Below are positions 43,538-52,329 of a stretch of 64,000 bases of DNA, piece by piece; the first letter of the stretch is position 1, and each line of letters starts with the position of its first letter. The notes under the pieces are model-generated. The model saw only the letters and a program-made list of their open reading frames with translations. It was not told the origin of the DNA and did not search any database. Source of the DNA: an uncultured Flavobacteriales bacterium (GTDB lineage: Bacteria > Bacteroidota > Bacteroidia > Flavobacteriales_G > Salibacteraceae); the NCBI GenBank assembly GCA_937121175.1, contig CAKZKD010000003.1, positions 186,001 through 250,000 on the forward strand, in the 5' to 3' direction. The position numbers and the translations under genes were made by a program.

Positions 43538-45283
43538 TTATTCTTCCCAAACAGGCATCTCAATCGTTACAATTGTTCCTGAAGGTTTATTTTCTGCAAA
43601 ATGAATTGTCGTGTTATTGTATTTGGCGAAATCCATACAAAGCTTAAGTCCAAGGCCAATTCCCTTCTCCCCATTTGTTCCTCTTTCAGGAGTAACATCG
43701 GAAATTTCATTTTGAATGTTCTTTAACACAGAATCGGGAATCCCAATTCCTGTGTCTGAAATGGTAAGAGTTGCCTTTGCATCTTCAGCAGAACTTGAAA
43801 TTGATATGTGTTTTCCGTTAGGTGTAAACTTGATGGCGTTACCAAGTATATTGCGCACAATTATTTTTAGTACGTCAAGATCAGAGTAAACAACGATATT
43901 TTCAAGGTTAACATAATCTATAGTTATTTTTTTATGCTTCCACCTAATCTCATTTTCAGAGATTGCATTTTCCGTAACTTCTTTAAGGTTTAGACTTTGA
44001 GGTTGAGTTTTGAATTCTTTTTTATTCGAATTTGCCCAGTACACTAGATTGTCAAGCATTAACATTCCGTTTTCTGCTGCCACTCGGGTACTTTTAATTA
44101 TCTCATCTCGGTCTTCTTCCGAAAGTTCAACCTCCTCAAGTACATTTAGAAAAGAAATAAGATTAGAAAAAGGAGACCGCAAGTCATGTCCAATTATCGA
44201 TAGAATACTGTTTTTAACTTCGTTAACCTCCTTCAGTTTTTTTATGTTTTGAGTGTTTTCTTCGTTTAGCTTGTGTAATTCCAATACTTGGGATTTTTGT
44301 TGCTTGCTAGACTTGTAATATCCCCATGAGAGAATGACTACAAGCAAGAAAATGAATAAGGTTAAACCCAGTTGAATGTTTCTCCTTTCCAGAAGCTCTT
44401 CTTCTAACATTAGGCGTTCCAGTAAATCTTTATTTACCCTTTCTTGTTGCTCAGCTTCCAAATATTCGGTTAACGATTTGATTTTTGCGGTTTCTTTTTC
44501 ATTTTGATAAGAGGTTGAAACTCGTTCACGTTTCACTAAATAATTATAGGCTTGTAAATAATCTTTTTTGTTGTCAAAGTAATTGACCAATTGATTAAAG
44601 GCCATTACTTGATACACCTTAATGTTTGCTGGAATTGAGTATTCTAAAGCTTTTAGAGCATAGGTCTTAGAAGAATCAAACTCTCCAACGGTATTAAAAG
44701 AAATGGAAAGGTTAACAAATGCGAGCGCAATCATATTAGTGTCTTGAGAAACCTTGGTTTGATTATGCGCCAATTTTAAATAATGCAATGAGCTATCGAT
44801 GGATATACTTCTATAAACAGCTCCAATTAAAATAAGGTCATAACCTAAGCTGACAGGATTGTTTAATCTTTGGCTCATAAGAGCAGCATCTTTTGCATAA
44901 TACAATGCCGAATCCATCGCCTTTTCTTCGTAGAAAATAGCTGATTTTAATGAATAGAAAGAGCGCAGATTCGGAAGCGAATCTGTAGATATAATAATCG
45001 GCTCAATTCTTTTAAGTGCTCTTTTTGCTAATTTATAGTTGTGGGTAGCCCTATAAACATCAGCCATTTGCAATTGCATTTGCAAATATTTTGTGGTGTT
45101 TTCTTGTTGTTCAGAACTCTCACTCTCTTTTTTTAGTATCGATAAAAGTTCTGAATAGTTAGCCTCTCGGTATAATTTTTTGTAGTTGGTCCATTTTGCG
45201 GAAGAGTCTCCATTGCCTAATGCGCCACTACTGGTAAATACCAGAAAGAAAAGAAGAGGTAAGTAGATTGAGAATTTGACCAA
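43538..45283 (-). CDS. TPR sensor histidine kinase
   Basis: A 581-residue kinase. Order: signal peptide (about 1-23), a periplasmic TPR region (about 30-265, e.g. 'LAFVNLSISFNTVGEFDSSK'), a membrane helix (about 300-320), a coiled coil, HisKA with the phospho-histidine near residue 365 in 'SIIGHDLRSPFSNL', and HATPase_c with 'NILGNAIKFTPNG' (N box), 'DTGIGIP' (G1) and 'GEKGIGLGLKLC' (G2). It should sense an envelope or intracellular cue and phosphorylate a response regulator; none adjoins it, so it is an orphan here. Start is a TTG; a TAnnTTTG element lies 50 nt upstream. Confidence 0.92.
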   Translation of the reverse strand: MVKFSIYLPLLFFLVFTSSGALGNGDSSAKWTNYKKLYREANYSELLSILKKESESSEQQENTTKYLQMQLQMADVYRATHNYKLAKRALKRIEPIIISTDSLPNLRSFYSLKSAIFYEEKAMDSALYYAKDAALMSQRLNNPVSLGYDLILIGAVYRSISIDSSLHYLKLAHNQTKVSQDTNMIALAFVNLSISFNTVGEFDSSKTYALKALEYSIPANIKVYQVMAFNQLVNYFDNKKDYLQAYNYLVKRERVSTSYQNEKETAKIKSLTEYLEAEQQERVNKDLLERLMLEEELLERRNIQLGLTLFIFLLVVILSWGYYKSSKQQKSQVLELHKLNEENTQNIKKLKEVNEVKNSILSIIGHDLRSPFSNLISFLNVLEEVELSEEDRDEIIKSTRVAAENGMLMLDNLVYWANSNKKEFKTQPQSLNLKEVTENAISENEIRWKHKKITIDYVNLENIVVYSDLDVLKIIVRNILGNAIKFTPNGKHISISSSAEDAKATLTISDTGIGIPDSVLKNIQNEISDVTPERGTNGEKGIGLGLKLCMDFAKYNNTTIHFAENKPSGTIVTIEMPVWEE

Positions 45284-45332
45284 CGTAATTTGCTTGTTAG
45301 CTACAAGTGTATGTATATTTTAGTTACGAACC

Positions 45333-45340
45333 CAAAAGTA
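45333..45340 (-). promoter_or_regulatory. candidate -7 element TACTTTTG for the histidine kinase
   Basis: Exact TAnnTTTG on the minus strand about 50 nt before the TTG start. Confidence 0.4.
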
Positions 45341-45454
45341 CATAGTATTAGTTGGGAAAGCCTATGAGGAATAAGAATTAGGCTCCAAAAATCACGGGAT
45401 TAAATCCATGTCTTGTTTATGGTATTTTCTACGTTTAACAAATCCAAAAAACCA

Positions 45455-45478
45455 AAAAGCCACCCGAAGGTGGCTTTT
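45455..45478 (-). terminator. rho-independent terminator for the DUF3332 gene
   Basis: Ten-base stem AAAAGCCACC/GGTGGCTTTT with a CGAA (TTCG on the minus strand) tetraloop. It lies 22 nt after the stop at 45500 and is T-rich on both strands. Confidence 0.88.
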
Positions 45479-45499
45479 CATTTTTATGTAAATAACCTT

Positions 45500-46078
45500 C
45501 TAGTTTTTTGCAAACATAGAAGACTGGTTAATCATTTTTTCTTGCAATCCAGCAAGGTTGTTGTCGTTTAGGTCATACTGAATTTGACCGTTTGGAGTAT
45601 TAATAACGATTTCTTCAGTTAATTTACCGCTTTCATCTTTCAAGCCCTCAATAATTGTCATTGTTTCACCGCCCTCTGTAGCAGTCCAGCTTAAAGCCGC
45701 AGGATTGAACATTAATTCTGCAATTTCTTCAGTTTCCATGTCCTTAATCTCAAACTTATTTTGGGTGGCTGTAATGAGGTAATCTTTTCCATCTTTACCT
45801 TTTACCATTTGCTGCTCAACATCGCCTTCGTTCATTGCAACTGGGTTAGAACCAGTCCAGAATTCAATAGAATTTAAAATAACTGCATCAATAAATATGC
45901 AAATACTATAAACCGGAAACCACGCAAGTACAAAGAAGATTAATTCATTGACGAATTTTTCGGAGACATTTCTGTTCCACTCCAGAATTTTATTGGTTAA
46001 GCCAAATGAGCCAATACAGCTAACCTGAGACATTAACAATGTGCACGCAATTAACATTCCTGGAATTACTTTTTTCAT
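45500..46078 (-). CDS. DUF3332 lipoprotein
   Basis: A 192-residue protein starting at the ATG of 46076-46078. It has a lipoprotein signal with lipobox 'QVSC' (Cys near residue 22), a hydrophobic segment near 43-70 ('VNELIFFVLAWFPVYSICIF'), and a C-terminal beta-rich part ('TATEGGETMTIIEGL', 'INTPNGQIQYDL'). I recognise the DUF3332 family, whose function is unknown. An in-frame extension to 46324 runs into the flippase gene and is not real. A promoter with TTG-N20-TACTTTTC lies just upstream, so it is expressed on its own. Confidence 0.85.
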   Translation of the reverse strand: MKKVIPGMLIACTLLMSQVSCIGSFGLTNKILEWNRNVSEKFVNELIFFVLAWFPVYSICIFIDAVILNSIEFWTGSNPVAMNEGDVEQQMVKGKDGKDYLITATQNKFEIKDMETEEIAELMFNPAALSWTATEGGETMTIIEGLKDESGKLTEEIVINTPNGQIQYDLNDNNLAGLQEKMINQSSMFAKN

Positions 46079-46108
46079 AATATTTGATTTTTTTAGTTTA
46101 ACATTTTC

Positions 46109-46139
46109 GAAAAGTAATTCATGTTCAGTTTCAAACCAA
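46109..46139 (-). promoter_or_regulatory. candidate promoter of the DUF3332 gene
   Basis: On the minus strand: TTG, 20-nt spacer, TACTTTTC, one mismatch from TAnnTTTG at the last base. About 30 nt before the ATG. Confidence 0.45.
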
Positions 46140-46166
46140 ATAAAGACAAGTTCATTTTTATGAACA

Positions 46167-47600
46167 TTAGTTGAAACGAATCTTTTTAAGGCTAGTAACC
46201 TCCGAACGAAGAAGATAAAGACCAGAAAGAATGAACATAGGGAGGAAAAGGAGTAGAAAGTAATTTGAAAGTTGGAATGATTTGATACCAAAAGCACTAA
46301 TAGTGAGTAGGGCAAACACCGCAAGATATTTGAACATCCAGTTTATTTGATTTAGACCGATTTTTAATCGAATAACAGTTCGGTACATTAGCAAACCAAT
46401 GAAAACTTGTGTAAACGCACTGGTTGCCGCTGCTGCTATAATGCCGTAATAAGGAATTAGCAATCCATTTAAAGTTAGGTTAATGCCAAAGCCAACTCCA
46501 GTAATTTTTATCATTTTCATCAATTCTCCTTTAGCTGTTAAGGCAGTACCGTACACAGACGTAAGTCCAAGACCTATCAGTGCAATACAGAAAAGAACTA
46601 ACAATTGATTGCTTGAAATGAAAGGTGCAGAGTATAACAGTTTCATGAGTTCGCCTCCTTTCAAAATGGTTAGCGGCAGTAATATTACTGCTGGGAATAG
46701 TAGTAATCTGAGAACCATACTCGTAAGCATGGACGTATCTTTATTTTCAAAAAAACTTTTGGTTAGCATCGGGAATAAAATACCCGTAATTAAAAAAATA
46801 AAGTTATTGAGCACATCAAAAAGTCTGAAACTCTGTGCGTAATATCCAGCTTGTGTAGCTCCATCTTCTAACATTCGTTCTATCATAAATGCATCTATAC
46901 GATAATAGAAGGTCATGAATAGAATTATCACCGCAAACGGATAGCTTTTTTGAAGCAATTCTGCAAAAGCCAACTTTGCGCCAGGTGAATCCATCTGGCT
47001 TTTTTTCTTCATGAAATTGATAAGGAGAAGAATAACCCCTGTACCTATATAACTTAAAAGTTGAACGTAAACCAACCATTCAATTTCAAAAATTGAGATT
47101 CCGGAAAACCACAATAAGTAGGAACAGCCAACTATTACGAGCAGTTTATCCATTATGGAGAAAATGCTATCAAGCCAAAATATTTGTAGCCCAGCCAATA
47201 CTGAACGTTGAAAAAGTATGTAACTGAGTAAAAATTGGTTGATACATAACCCAAACAAAAGCAGGATGCTTTTTTGGTCGTACTCGAAGATTAGGGCTAC
47301 TAGTACGGTTACTACTACATAAAGAACGCCTAAGACTAATTTAAGCCTTGCAAGTTTTTCGAAGCCAAGTCTGACAAAAGAAGGGTTTCTAGAAATTGAC
47401 CATGAACTAAAATTGGTTACCCCTAAATCAAGCAGTGAATTAAACAAGAAACTAAATCCAAATAAGGAAAAATACCAACCGTATTCTGCAGACCCAACTT
47501 CGTTTTGGATAGTTCTATCAATACCTAAAACCCAAAAGGGTTTTATAAGAACATTGAGTAGGATGAGGAAAAATATATTGAGCAAAAACTGCTTGCGCAC
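46167..47600 (-). CDS. Wzx/MATE-type polysaccharide flippase
   Basis: A 477-residue protein with twelve to fourteen hydrophobic helices through its length, typical of the polysaccharide transport (PST) branch of the MVF/MATE superfamily, with positively charged cytoplasmic loops and 'FYYRIDAFMIERMLEDGATQ' in the usual mid-protein place. It probably flips lipid-linked oligosaccharides. Unlike the first flippase it is not in a glycosyltransferase cluster; it is the third gene of an operon with an outer-membrane-like barrel protein 11 nt upstream and a lipoprotein before that. Confidence 0.87.
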   Translation of the reverse strand: MRKQFLLNIFFLILLNVLIKPFWVLGIDRTIQNEVGSAEYGWYFSLFGFSFLFNSLLDLGVTNFSSWSISRNPSFVRLGFEKLARLKLVLGVLYVVVTVLVALIFEYDQKSILLLFGLCINQFLLSYILFQRSVLAGLQIFWLDSIFSIMDKLLVIVGCSYLLWFSGISIFEIEWLVYVQLLSYIGTGVILLLINFMKKKSQMDSPGAKLAFAELLQKSYPFAVIILFMTFYYRIDAFMIERMLEDGATQAGYYAQSFRLFDVLNNFIFLITGILFPMLTKSFFENKDTSMLTSMVLRLLLFPAVILLPLTILKGGELMKLLYSAPFISSNQLLVLFCIALIGLGLTSVYGTALTAKGELMKMIKITGVGFGINLTLNGLLIPYYGIIAAAATSAFTQVFIGLLMYRTVIRLKIGLNQINWMFKYLAVFALLTISAFGIKSFQLSNYFLLLFLPMFILSGLYLLRSEVTSLKKIRFN

Positions 47601-47611
47601 GGTTTAAATCT

Positions 47612-48892
47612 TTAGAAGAATTTCCAATGAAATCCAAGATGAACGTTGAAGCCACTGAAATATTCTGGGTTGGTAAGTCCAATTATATTGCGGCTTCCAA
47701 CTACAAGATCAAAAGCAGGAGCTGAAACTGAAAAACCAGCTCCAAGGCCTGCATAGTTGTATCCTCCAAAAGATTCATGAAATCTTAGGTTATAGGCTAC
47801 AGGTTTATTCCCATCGTTTAATCTGATTTCTTGGTCAAGTCCAATAAAAGGAAGCATGTTGCTAAAAAATCGTTGTTGCAAGTTTGCCGTTAGTAATACT
47901 CTATCGTTTAATTGTTCTGCATAGCGAACACTAAACCGTACTGGAAGCATCGCGTTAATTGTTCCAGATTCCGTTTTTCGTAAGAAGCTTCGTTCAATAT
48001 CGTTGGGTTGTTGCGAACTAATTATGGAATCATTCAAATCAAATAGAGTTGGTGCTTTGAAACCTGCCCAACTGTAATTTCCGTCTATGGAATAGGTAAG
48101 TGTGTTTTTGTTCCAGACCATAAAACCCAAGTCATTAACTTCGAAGGTGAGCTGCCCAATACTTTCATTTTTTCTAAAAATATCGAATGGCATGCTGTAG
48201 AATAAATCAATTGCCGCTCCAATACCATTTGGATCATAAGCAAGTTTGGACGATGTGTCGTTTTGAGAGAAAGTACCTTTAGCTTCAGCGTAAACACTGT
48301 CGCCAATAGGTGAGGTGTACAGAAAACCGCCTTCACTATTTACTCTAGCCATTTTATTTCCAATTACTACACTTGGTGCAATTCCAAAGGTTTTTTTATC
48401 CCTAGTTCTTGTAATACCAAATTGAATGCTGGTGTATTGTTGAAGCAAAACATTCAGGTTATTTACATCTGCTTTTTTTCCTGCGAATTCTTTATTGCCA
48501 TAGGCAATTAGTCTCAATGCATCTTCACCAAACTTCGCTGTAATTTGCCTGCTAGAATGAAGGCTGAAAAAGCCAGTTAAAGCAACCGAATCGGATTTGG
48601 AATTGAGTTTTTGAACGTAATATACACGCTCAAAACCATTGTATCCAGCTCTATTAGAGTTGTTTACCCGATTTTTCATATTCTGCATTGACTGAAAAGT
48701 TGGTCCGTTTTTCATGGCAAGGTTAAAAACTACTGAATTATTGATTACGTTGGAGTTGAACGATTGCTCAATCCATAGTCCAGTCTTTATTTTGGTGGAG
48801 TCTTTTAATGTAAACTGAGTAAGAGTAAAATCACTTTGCGAAAAGCCAAAAGTGCTTACAAAAAGAATGAGCGCTGTGAGATGGAATTTCAT
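47612..48892 (-). CDS. outer-membrane beta-barrel protein, DUF5723-like
   Basis: A 426-residue protein with a signal peptide ending 'TFGFSQ' and a run of amphipathic beta strands to a C-terminal phenylalanine ('FNVHLGFHWKFF'), as in outer-membrane barrels. The strand pattern and 'GFFSLHSSRQITAKFGEDAL' recall DUF5723 proteins of Bacteroidota, which are PorV/FadL-like. I take the ATG at 48890-48892, one base after the stop of the upstream lipoprotein gene; a TTG three codons upstream is less likely. Function unknown. Confidence 0.75.
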   Translation of the reverse strand: MKFHLTALILFVSTFGFSQSDFTLTQFTLKDSTKIKTGLWIEQSFNSNVINNSVVFNLAMKNGPTFQSMQNMKNRVNNSNRAGYNGFERVYYVQKLNSKSDSVALTGFFSLHSSRQITAKFGEDALRLIAYGNKEFAGKKADVNNLNVLLQQYTSIQFGITRTRDKKTFGIAPSVVIGNKMARVNSEGGFLYTSPIGDSVYAEAKGTFSQNDTSSKLAYDPNGIGAAIDLFYSMPFDIFRKNESIGQLTFEVNDLGFMVWNKNTLTYSIDGNYSWAGFKAPTLFDLNDSIISSQQPNDIERSFLRKTESGTINAMLPVRFSVRYAEQLNDRVLLTANLQQRFFSNMLPFIGLDQEIRLNDGNKPVAYNLRFHESFGGYNYAGLGAGFSVSAPAFDLVVGSRNIIGLTNPEYFSGFNVHLGFHWKFF

Positions 48893-48893
48893 T

Positions 48894-50504
48894 TTACTCA
48901 ATTAATAATCGGTATTTGAAATCACCAACAACATCTACTTTGGTGTAATAAGAGGAGTAGATGTCTTGAAAATCTTGGTTTACAGTATTGAATTTTAATT
49001 TGACTATTGCACGTTCGGCTCTGTAGAGTAATTCTGTTTTATTGCCATTGACCGGTGCAGAAACAACAGATTTCGTTGGTGAGTTGACTTTGCCACTAAT
49101 TGGAATTCCCGCTTCTATAGTTGAACCGTATTCCATCAACGAATCTACAATCCGGTCGTATTGGTCCAACGTGTATATCTGAATTTCTGCAGTAAAAGGG
49201 TAGTAGTTCTCTGTATGAACTCGAACAAATCCACCTTCTATTAATTCAGCACCTTCGTCATCTTCTCCAAAATCAAAATCAACAGTGTCTATCAAGGTAA
49301 GCTCATTAGCTCTTATGTTCATTGGAATACGCATGTTCAAATTAGCTTTTATTCCATGTTCACTGAAAAGAAAGTCATTTCCACCTGAAATATTGCCGAG
49401 CGGATTAATCGTAAATCCAATATCGTAATTGACCTTGTTAGGTAATAATCCAATGAACTCAGTAATATTAGAGTTTTGCTCGTTGAGGCTATACCCAGTT
49501 GTACTTGGAATAATAGGGGTTTGGTAAAGCGAATAATCTTCTTTGGCTCTTGAAAGATTTAATGACTGATTAATAAAGTCACCAGATAAATCAACTTTTT
49601 TGCCAGTTGTTGTATTCTCCGCAGACAATTGGTTTACTTGACCTTGCAGATCCACTCCAATTCTATTAACAAATTCGAACTCGAAGCTGGCTGCTTTTAC
49701 ATCAAATGATCCAGCAGTAATTTGCTTAAAGGCGTCAAAATCAGAACTTGCTTCATCTGGTCGTTCAAAGGTTGTATTGAAAACACCTTTTATAAACGAT
49801 GGCTGAACCGATTTAAAGCTGTTTTCGATGGTTACAATGTCAGTACTTCCATAATCGTAAATGGTATCTGGGATAGTTGGGTTAGAAAACCGAACGGTGA
49901 AGTAATAAAATATTGTGTTGTAATCGTTTCCATTTTTTCCTCTCAAATCAAGAGTGTATCCTGATAAATCAATTTCATCCTCAATATTCACTGGTTTTGA
50001 AGGACTTCCCGCTCCAACATTTCTGGTTACTAATAAAGTTTTGCCGTCTTTACTAGCCGAACTCATGTTGTAGGTAATGGTTGTTGGTTCAGAAATAGTT
50101 GAGGAAACCTTAAACTTAATTTTCCCAAATTTAATTTTGGCTTGGGTCAAATTAGCGTGTGTGATTTCAAATTTTGATTCGTTGGTGTCAGAGATTAACG
50201 GATTTCGTTTGTCCCATGCCAAATCAAAAGATGGTCCCGGGTTTTCTTGAGTTATTGAAGTGTCTGGAATACTAAAATCATCTGCTAATTTTAGGTCTAA
50301 AATTTCATTGTTGTAAACCAAAAATAGCAAGTCGTTCTCCCCAGCACTTACCAAATCATCATCGAAAATATTTTGGATGTCTAGCTTACTGTCCACCAAT
50401 GGTATTAAGGTGTCAACATTCCAGCCTTCTTTTCTTTTTTTACATGAAAAAAGAACCAACGCTACCAATAATAGGAGTTTATATCGAAATATTTTTCTAC
50501 ACAT
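48894..50504 (-). CDS. large secreted lipoprotein, function unknown
   Basis: A 536-residue protein with a lipoprotein signal peptide; the lipobox is 'LFSC' with Cys at about residue 21, followed by a lysine/arginine-rich stretch. The rest is soluble, acidic and predicted beta-rich, with no recognised domain. In Bacteroidota such lipoproteins reach the outer membrane or surface. It opens the operon lipoprotein - barrel - flippase; the barrel gene starts one base after its stop, so the two products probably work together. Confidence 0.8.
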   Translation of the reverse strand: MCRKIFRYKLLLLVALVLFSCKKRKEGWNVDTLIPLVDSKLDIQNIFDDDLVSAGENDLLFLVYNNEILDLKLADDFSIPDTSITQENPGPSFDLAWDKRNPLISDTNESKFEITHANLTQAKIKFGKIKFKVSSTISEPTTITYNMSSASKDGKTLLVTRNVGAGSPSKPVNIEDEIDLSGYTLDLRGKNGNDYNTIFYYFTVRFSNPTIPDTIYDYGSTDIVTIENSFKSVQPSFIKGVFNTTFERPDEASSDFDAFKQITAGSFDVKAASFEFEFVNRIGVDLQGQVNQLSAENTTTGKKVDLSGDFINQSLNLSRAKEDYSLYQTPIIPSTTGYSLNEQNSNITEFIGLLPNKVNYDIGFTINPLGNISGGNDFLFSEHGIKANLNMRIPMNIRANELTLIDTVDFDFGEDDEGAELIEGGFVRVHTENYYPFTAEIQIYTLDQYDRIVDSLMEYGSTIEAGIPISGKVNSPTKSVVSAPVNGNKTELLYRAERAIVKLKFNTVNQDFQDIYSSYYTKVDVVGDFKYRLLIE

Positions 50505-50546
50505 CTGGAATGGTAAAAGTAGATATTTATAAGAGTAATAATATCT

Positions 50547-50554
50547 TAATTTTG
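50547..50554 (+). promoter_or_regulatory. candidate -7 element TAATTTTG
   Basis: Exact TAnnTTTG 31 nt before the ATG of the small membrane-protein gene at 50586, in the divergent gap. Confidence 0.45.
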
Positions 50555-50585
50555 TAGCTAGCTTCTTTTATTATTGGCTGCTTTC

Positions 50586-51047
50586 ATGAGTAATTCAAAA
50601 CTAAAACCCCACTTTGGAATGCCGTTCTTCACGGCATGGATACTGACTTTCGTATTCCTTTATGGGCTTTCTTATACTTGGCACGGAATAATCTTAAATG
50701 ATTTAAGTCGAGTAAGCTATCCGAAAGATACTTTCTTGCTACTAGTCGCTTTGGTGTATTTCTGTATTTCGTTTGGTCTTACTTTTTTAGTTCAAGTTTT
50801 ACCTTTTGGCGAAAAATTGAGTGTGAAAGGATTAGCAGTTGGGGCCCCTATGGGTACGTTCATTTATTTAGTGGCATTTGTCTTTGGAATAAGTTTTTAT
50901 TCTAATCCAACCATGGCTCATGTAGCATTTGATTTAGGATGGCAAATATTTGAGGAAGCTATTGGAGGGTTTGTAGCCGGCGGACTAGTAAGTCTTTTTA
51001 CGTTCATTGCAAAAGAACGAAAGAAGGCCGCAACGGTAAATAATTAA
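50586..51047 (+). CDS. four-helix membrane protein of unknown function
   Basis: A 153-residue protein with four hydrophobic helices (about 13-32, 47-67, 80-100 and 122-143) and a basic C-terminal tail. The histidine and tryptophan positions do not remind me of a named family, though the size and layout are like DUF1761-type membrane proteins. The start is the ATG at 50586; a TTG four codons earlier is in frame. Its stop abuts the end of the convergent zupT gene. Confidence 0.75.
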   Translation: MSNSKLKPHFGMPFFTAWILTFVFLYGLSYTWHGIILNDLSRVSYPKDTFLLLVALVYFCISFGLTFLVQVLPFGEKLSVKGLAVGAPMGTFIYLVAFVFGISFYSNPTMAHVAFDLGWQIFEEAIGGFVAGGLVSLFTFIAKERKKAATVNN

Positions 51048-51854
51048 TTATCCCCCGATTAACAAGCTCAAAGCCATTACCACCATGCCTCCTATCAATC
51101 CGTAAAGTGCTCTATGGTGAGAACCGAATTTTTGAGCAGCTGGTAACAATTGGTCAAAAGAGATAAAAACCATAATGCCTGCAATAAAGGCGAAAACAAC
51201 CCCCATCAAAACATCAGAAAGGAAATTTCGAAGTAATAAATAGCCAACTAAAGCACCTACCGGCTCTGCCAGACCTGAAAGAACAGAATAAAAGAAAGCT
51301 TTTCTCTTATTTCCAGTTGCATAATAAATCGGAGTTGAAACAGCTATCCCTTCCGGAATATTGTGAATTGCAACTGCTACGGCAATTGAAATGCCTAAAT
51401 TGATATCCTTCATGCTGCCCATAAAAGTTGCAATTCCTTCAGGGAAATTGTGAATACCGATTGCCAAAGCGGTAAATATCCCCATTCGATATAGGTGCTT
51501 GTACTTTTGCTCTTCGGGAGGTGGTTCAGGGCCATCATGGAACTCATGTGGGTTTTCGAAGCTTGGAATCAGTTTGTCTATTAAAGCGGTAACCAACATT
51601 CCGCCAAAAAAGGAACCACATACAATCCAGCCAGCAACATCTTCACCAAGAACATGGCCAACAGAATTAAACCCCTCTGACAGCATTTCTACAAAGGATA
51701 TGTAAATCATTACCCCAGCAGAAAAACCCATCGCAGTTGAAAGTAATTTGGTGTCAGTTTTTTTTGCAAAAAATGCAATTCCTGCACCAATAGCGGTACT
51801 AAGTCCGGCTAAGGTAGTGAGCGCAAAAGCAAAAAGTAGATTTTCTTCGTTCAT
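51048..51854 (-). CDS. zupT: ZIP-family zinc transporter ZupT
   Basis: A 268-residue transporter with eight membrane helices that imports zinc and other divalent metals. The ZIP metal sites are both present: 'HNFPEG' (135-140) and 'HNIPEG' (164-169). The loop between helices III and IV (about 102-120) is histidine- and proline-rich ('PHEFHDGPEPPPEE'), as in this family. It overlaps the thioesterase gene upstream by one base (TAATG). No Zur-type operator was recognised. Confidence 0.93.
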   Translation of the reverse strand: MNEENLLFAFALTTLAGLSTAIGAGIAFFAKKTDTKLLSTAMGFSAGVMIYISFVEMLSEGFNSVGHVLGEDVAGWIVCGSFFGGMLVTALIDKLIPSFENPHEFHDGPEPPPEEQKYKHLYRMGIFTALAIGIHNFPEGIATFMGSMKDINLGISIAVAVAIHNIPEGIAVSTPIYYATGNKRKAFFYSVLSGLAEPVGALVGYLLLRNFLSDVLMGVVFAFIAGIMVFISFDQLLPAAQKFGSHHRALYGLIGGMVVMALSLLIGG

Positions 51855-52240
51855 TACTTATTGTATCTGTCTTTCACGAGTTGTGGAACTGGAACAGGGT
51901 CACCACCTTCATCAATTCTAACAAAAACGATTCGTGTTCGGCACACCACACTTTCGTCTGTGCTATAGACATTGTATTTTCTGGCTTCTATCGACAGTGT
52001 TATAGAAGTATTCCCAACAGCTGCCACTTCTCCGTAAATTCTTATTTGCTGACCGGCCTTTACGGCTTTTTCAAAAACTACCTCTTCAATTTTTACCGTA
52101 ACCAAATTTGGTGAATGGCAGATTTGGGCGGCGTAACTTCCGGCAGCTTCATCTATCCAACTGAGCATCGTTCCACCAAAAAGATTACCATGAATCCCTA
52201 TGTCACGCACCATACAGAGCTTTTGCATCAATAAAACCAT
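51854..52240 (-). CDS. hotdog-fold acyl-CoA thioesterase
   Basis: A 128-residue single hotdog domain of the YciA/acyl-CoA thioester hydrolase group: 'NLFGGTMLSWIDEAAGSYAA' (residues 19-38) contains the catalytic-type aspartate, and 'EEVVFEKAVKAGQQIRIYGE' and 'SITLSIEARKY' follow in order. It hydrolyses acyl-CoA thioesters; chain length is not readable. Its stop overlaps the zupT start. A TAnnTTTG element is 18 nt upstream. Confidence 0.9.
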   Translation of the reverse strand: MVLLMQKLCMVRDIGIHGNLFGGTMLSWIDEAAGSYAAQICHSPNLVTVKIEEVVFEKAVKAGQQIRIYGEVAAVGNTSITLSIEARKYNVYSTDESVVCRTRIVFVRIDEGGDPVPVPQLVKDRYNK

Positions 52241-52258
52241 ACGTCAATTATTGGTCGG

Positions 52259-52266
52259 CAAAAGTA
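52259..52266 (-). promoter_or_regulatory. candidate -7 element TACTTTTG for thioesterase-zupT
   Basis: Exact TAnnTTTG on the minus strand, 18 nt before the ATG at 52240. Confidence 0.45.
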
Positions 52267-52283
52267 GGTAAACAAGGCACAAA

Positions 52284-52306
52284 AAAAGAGGCTAAAAGCC
52301 TCTTTT
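52284..52306 (-). terminator. rho-independent terminator after the small MscS gene
   Basis: Nine-base stem AAAAGAGGC/GCCTCTTTT with a five-base loop; on the minus strand it is followed by a run of T. It lies between the MscS gene and the thioesterase promoter. Confidence 0.9.
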
Positions 52307-52329
52307 AATATGTAGTATGTATTGTCTAT

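Noticed and set aside
46079-46324. In-frame N-terminal extension of the DUF3332 gene to 46324
   Set aside because: It overlaps the end of the flippase gene, has no signal peptide, and the ATG at 46078 gives a textbook lipoprotein signal with a promoter just upstream.
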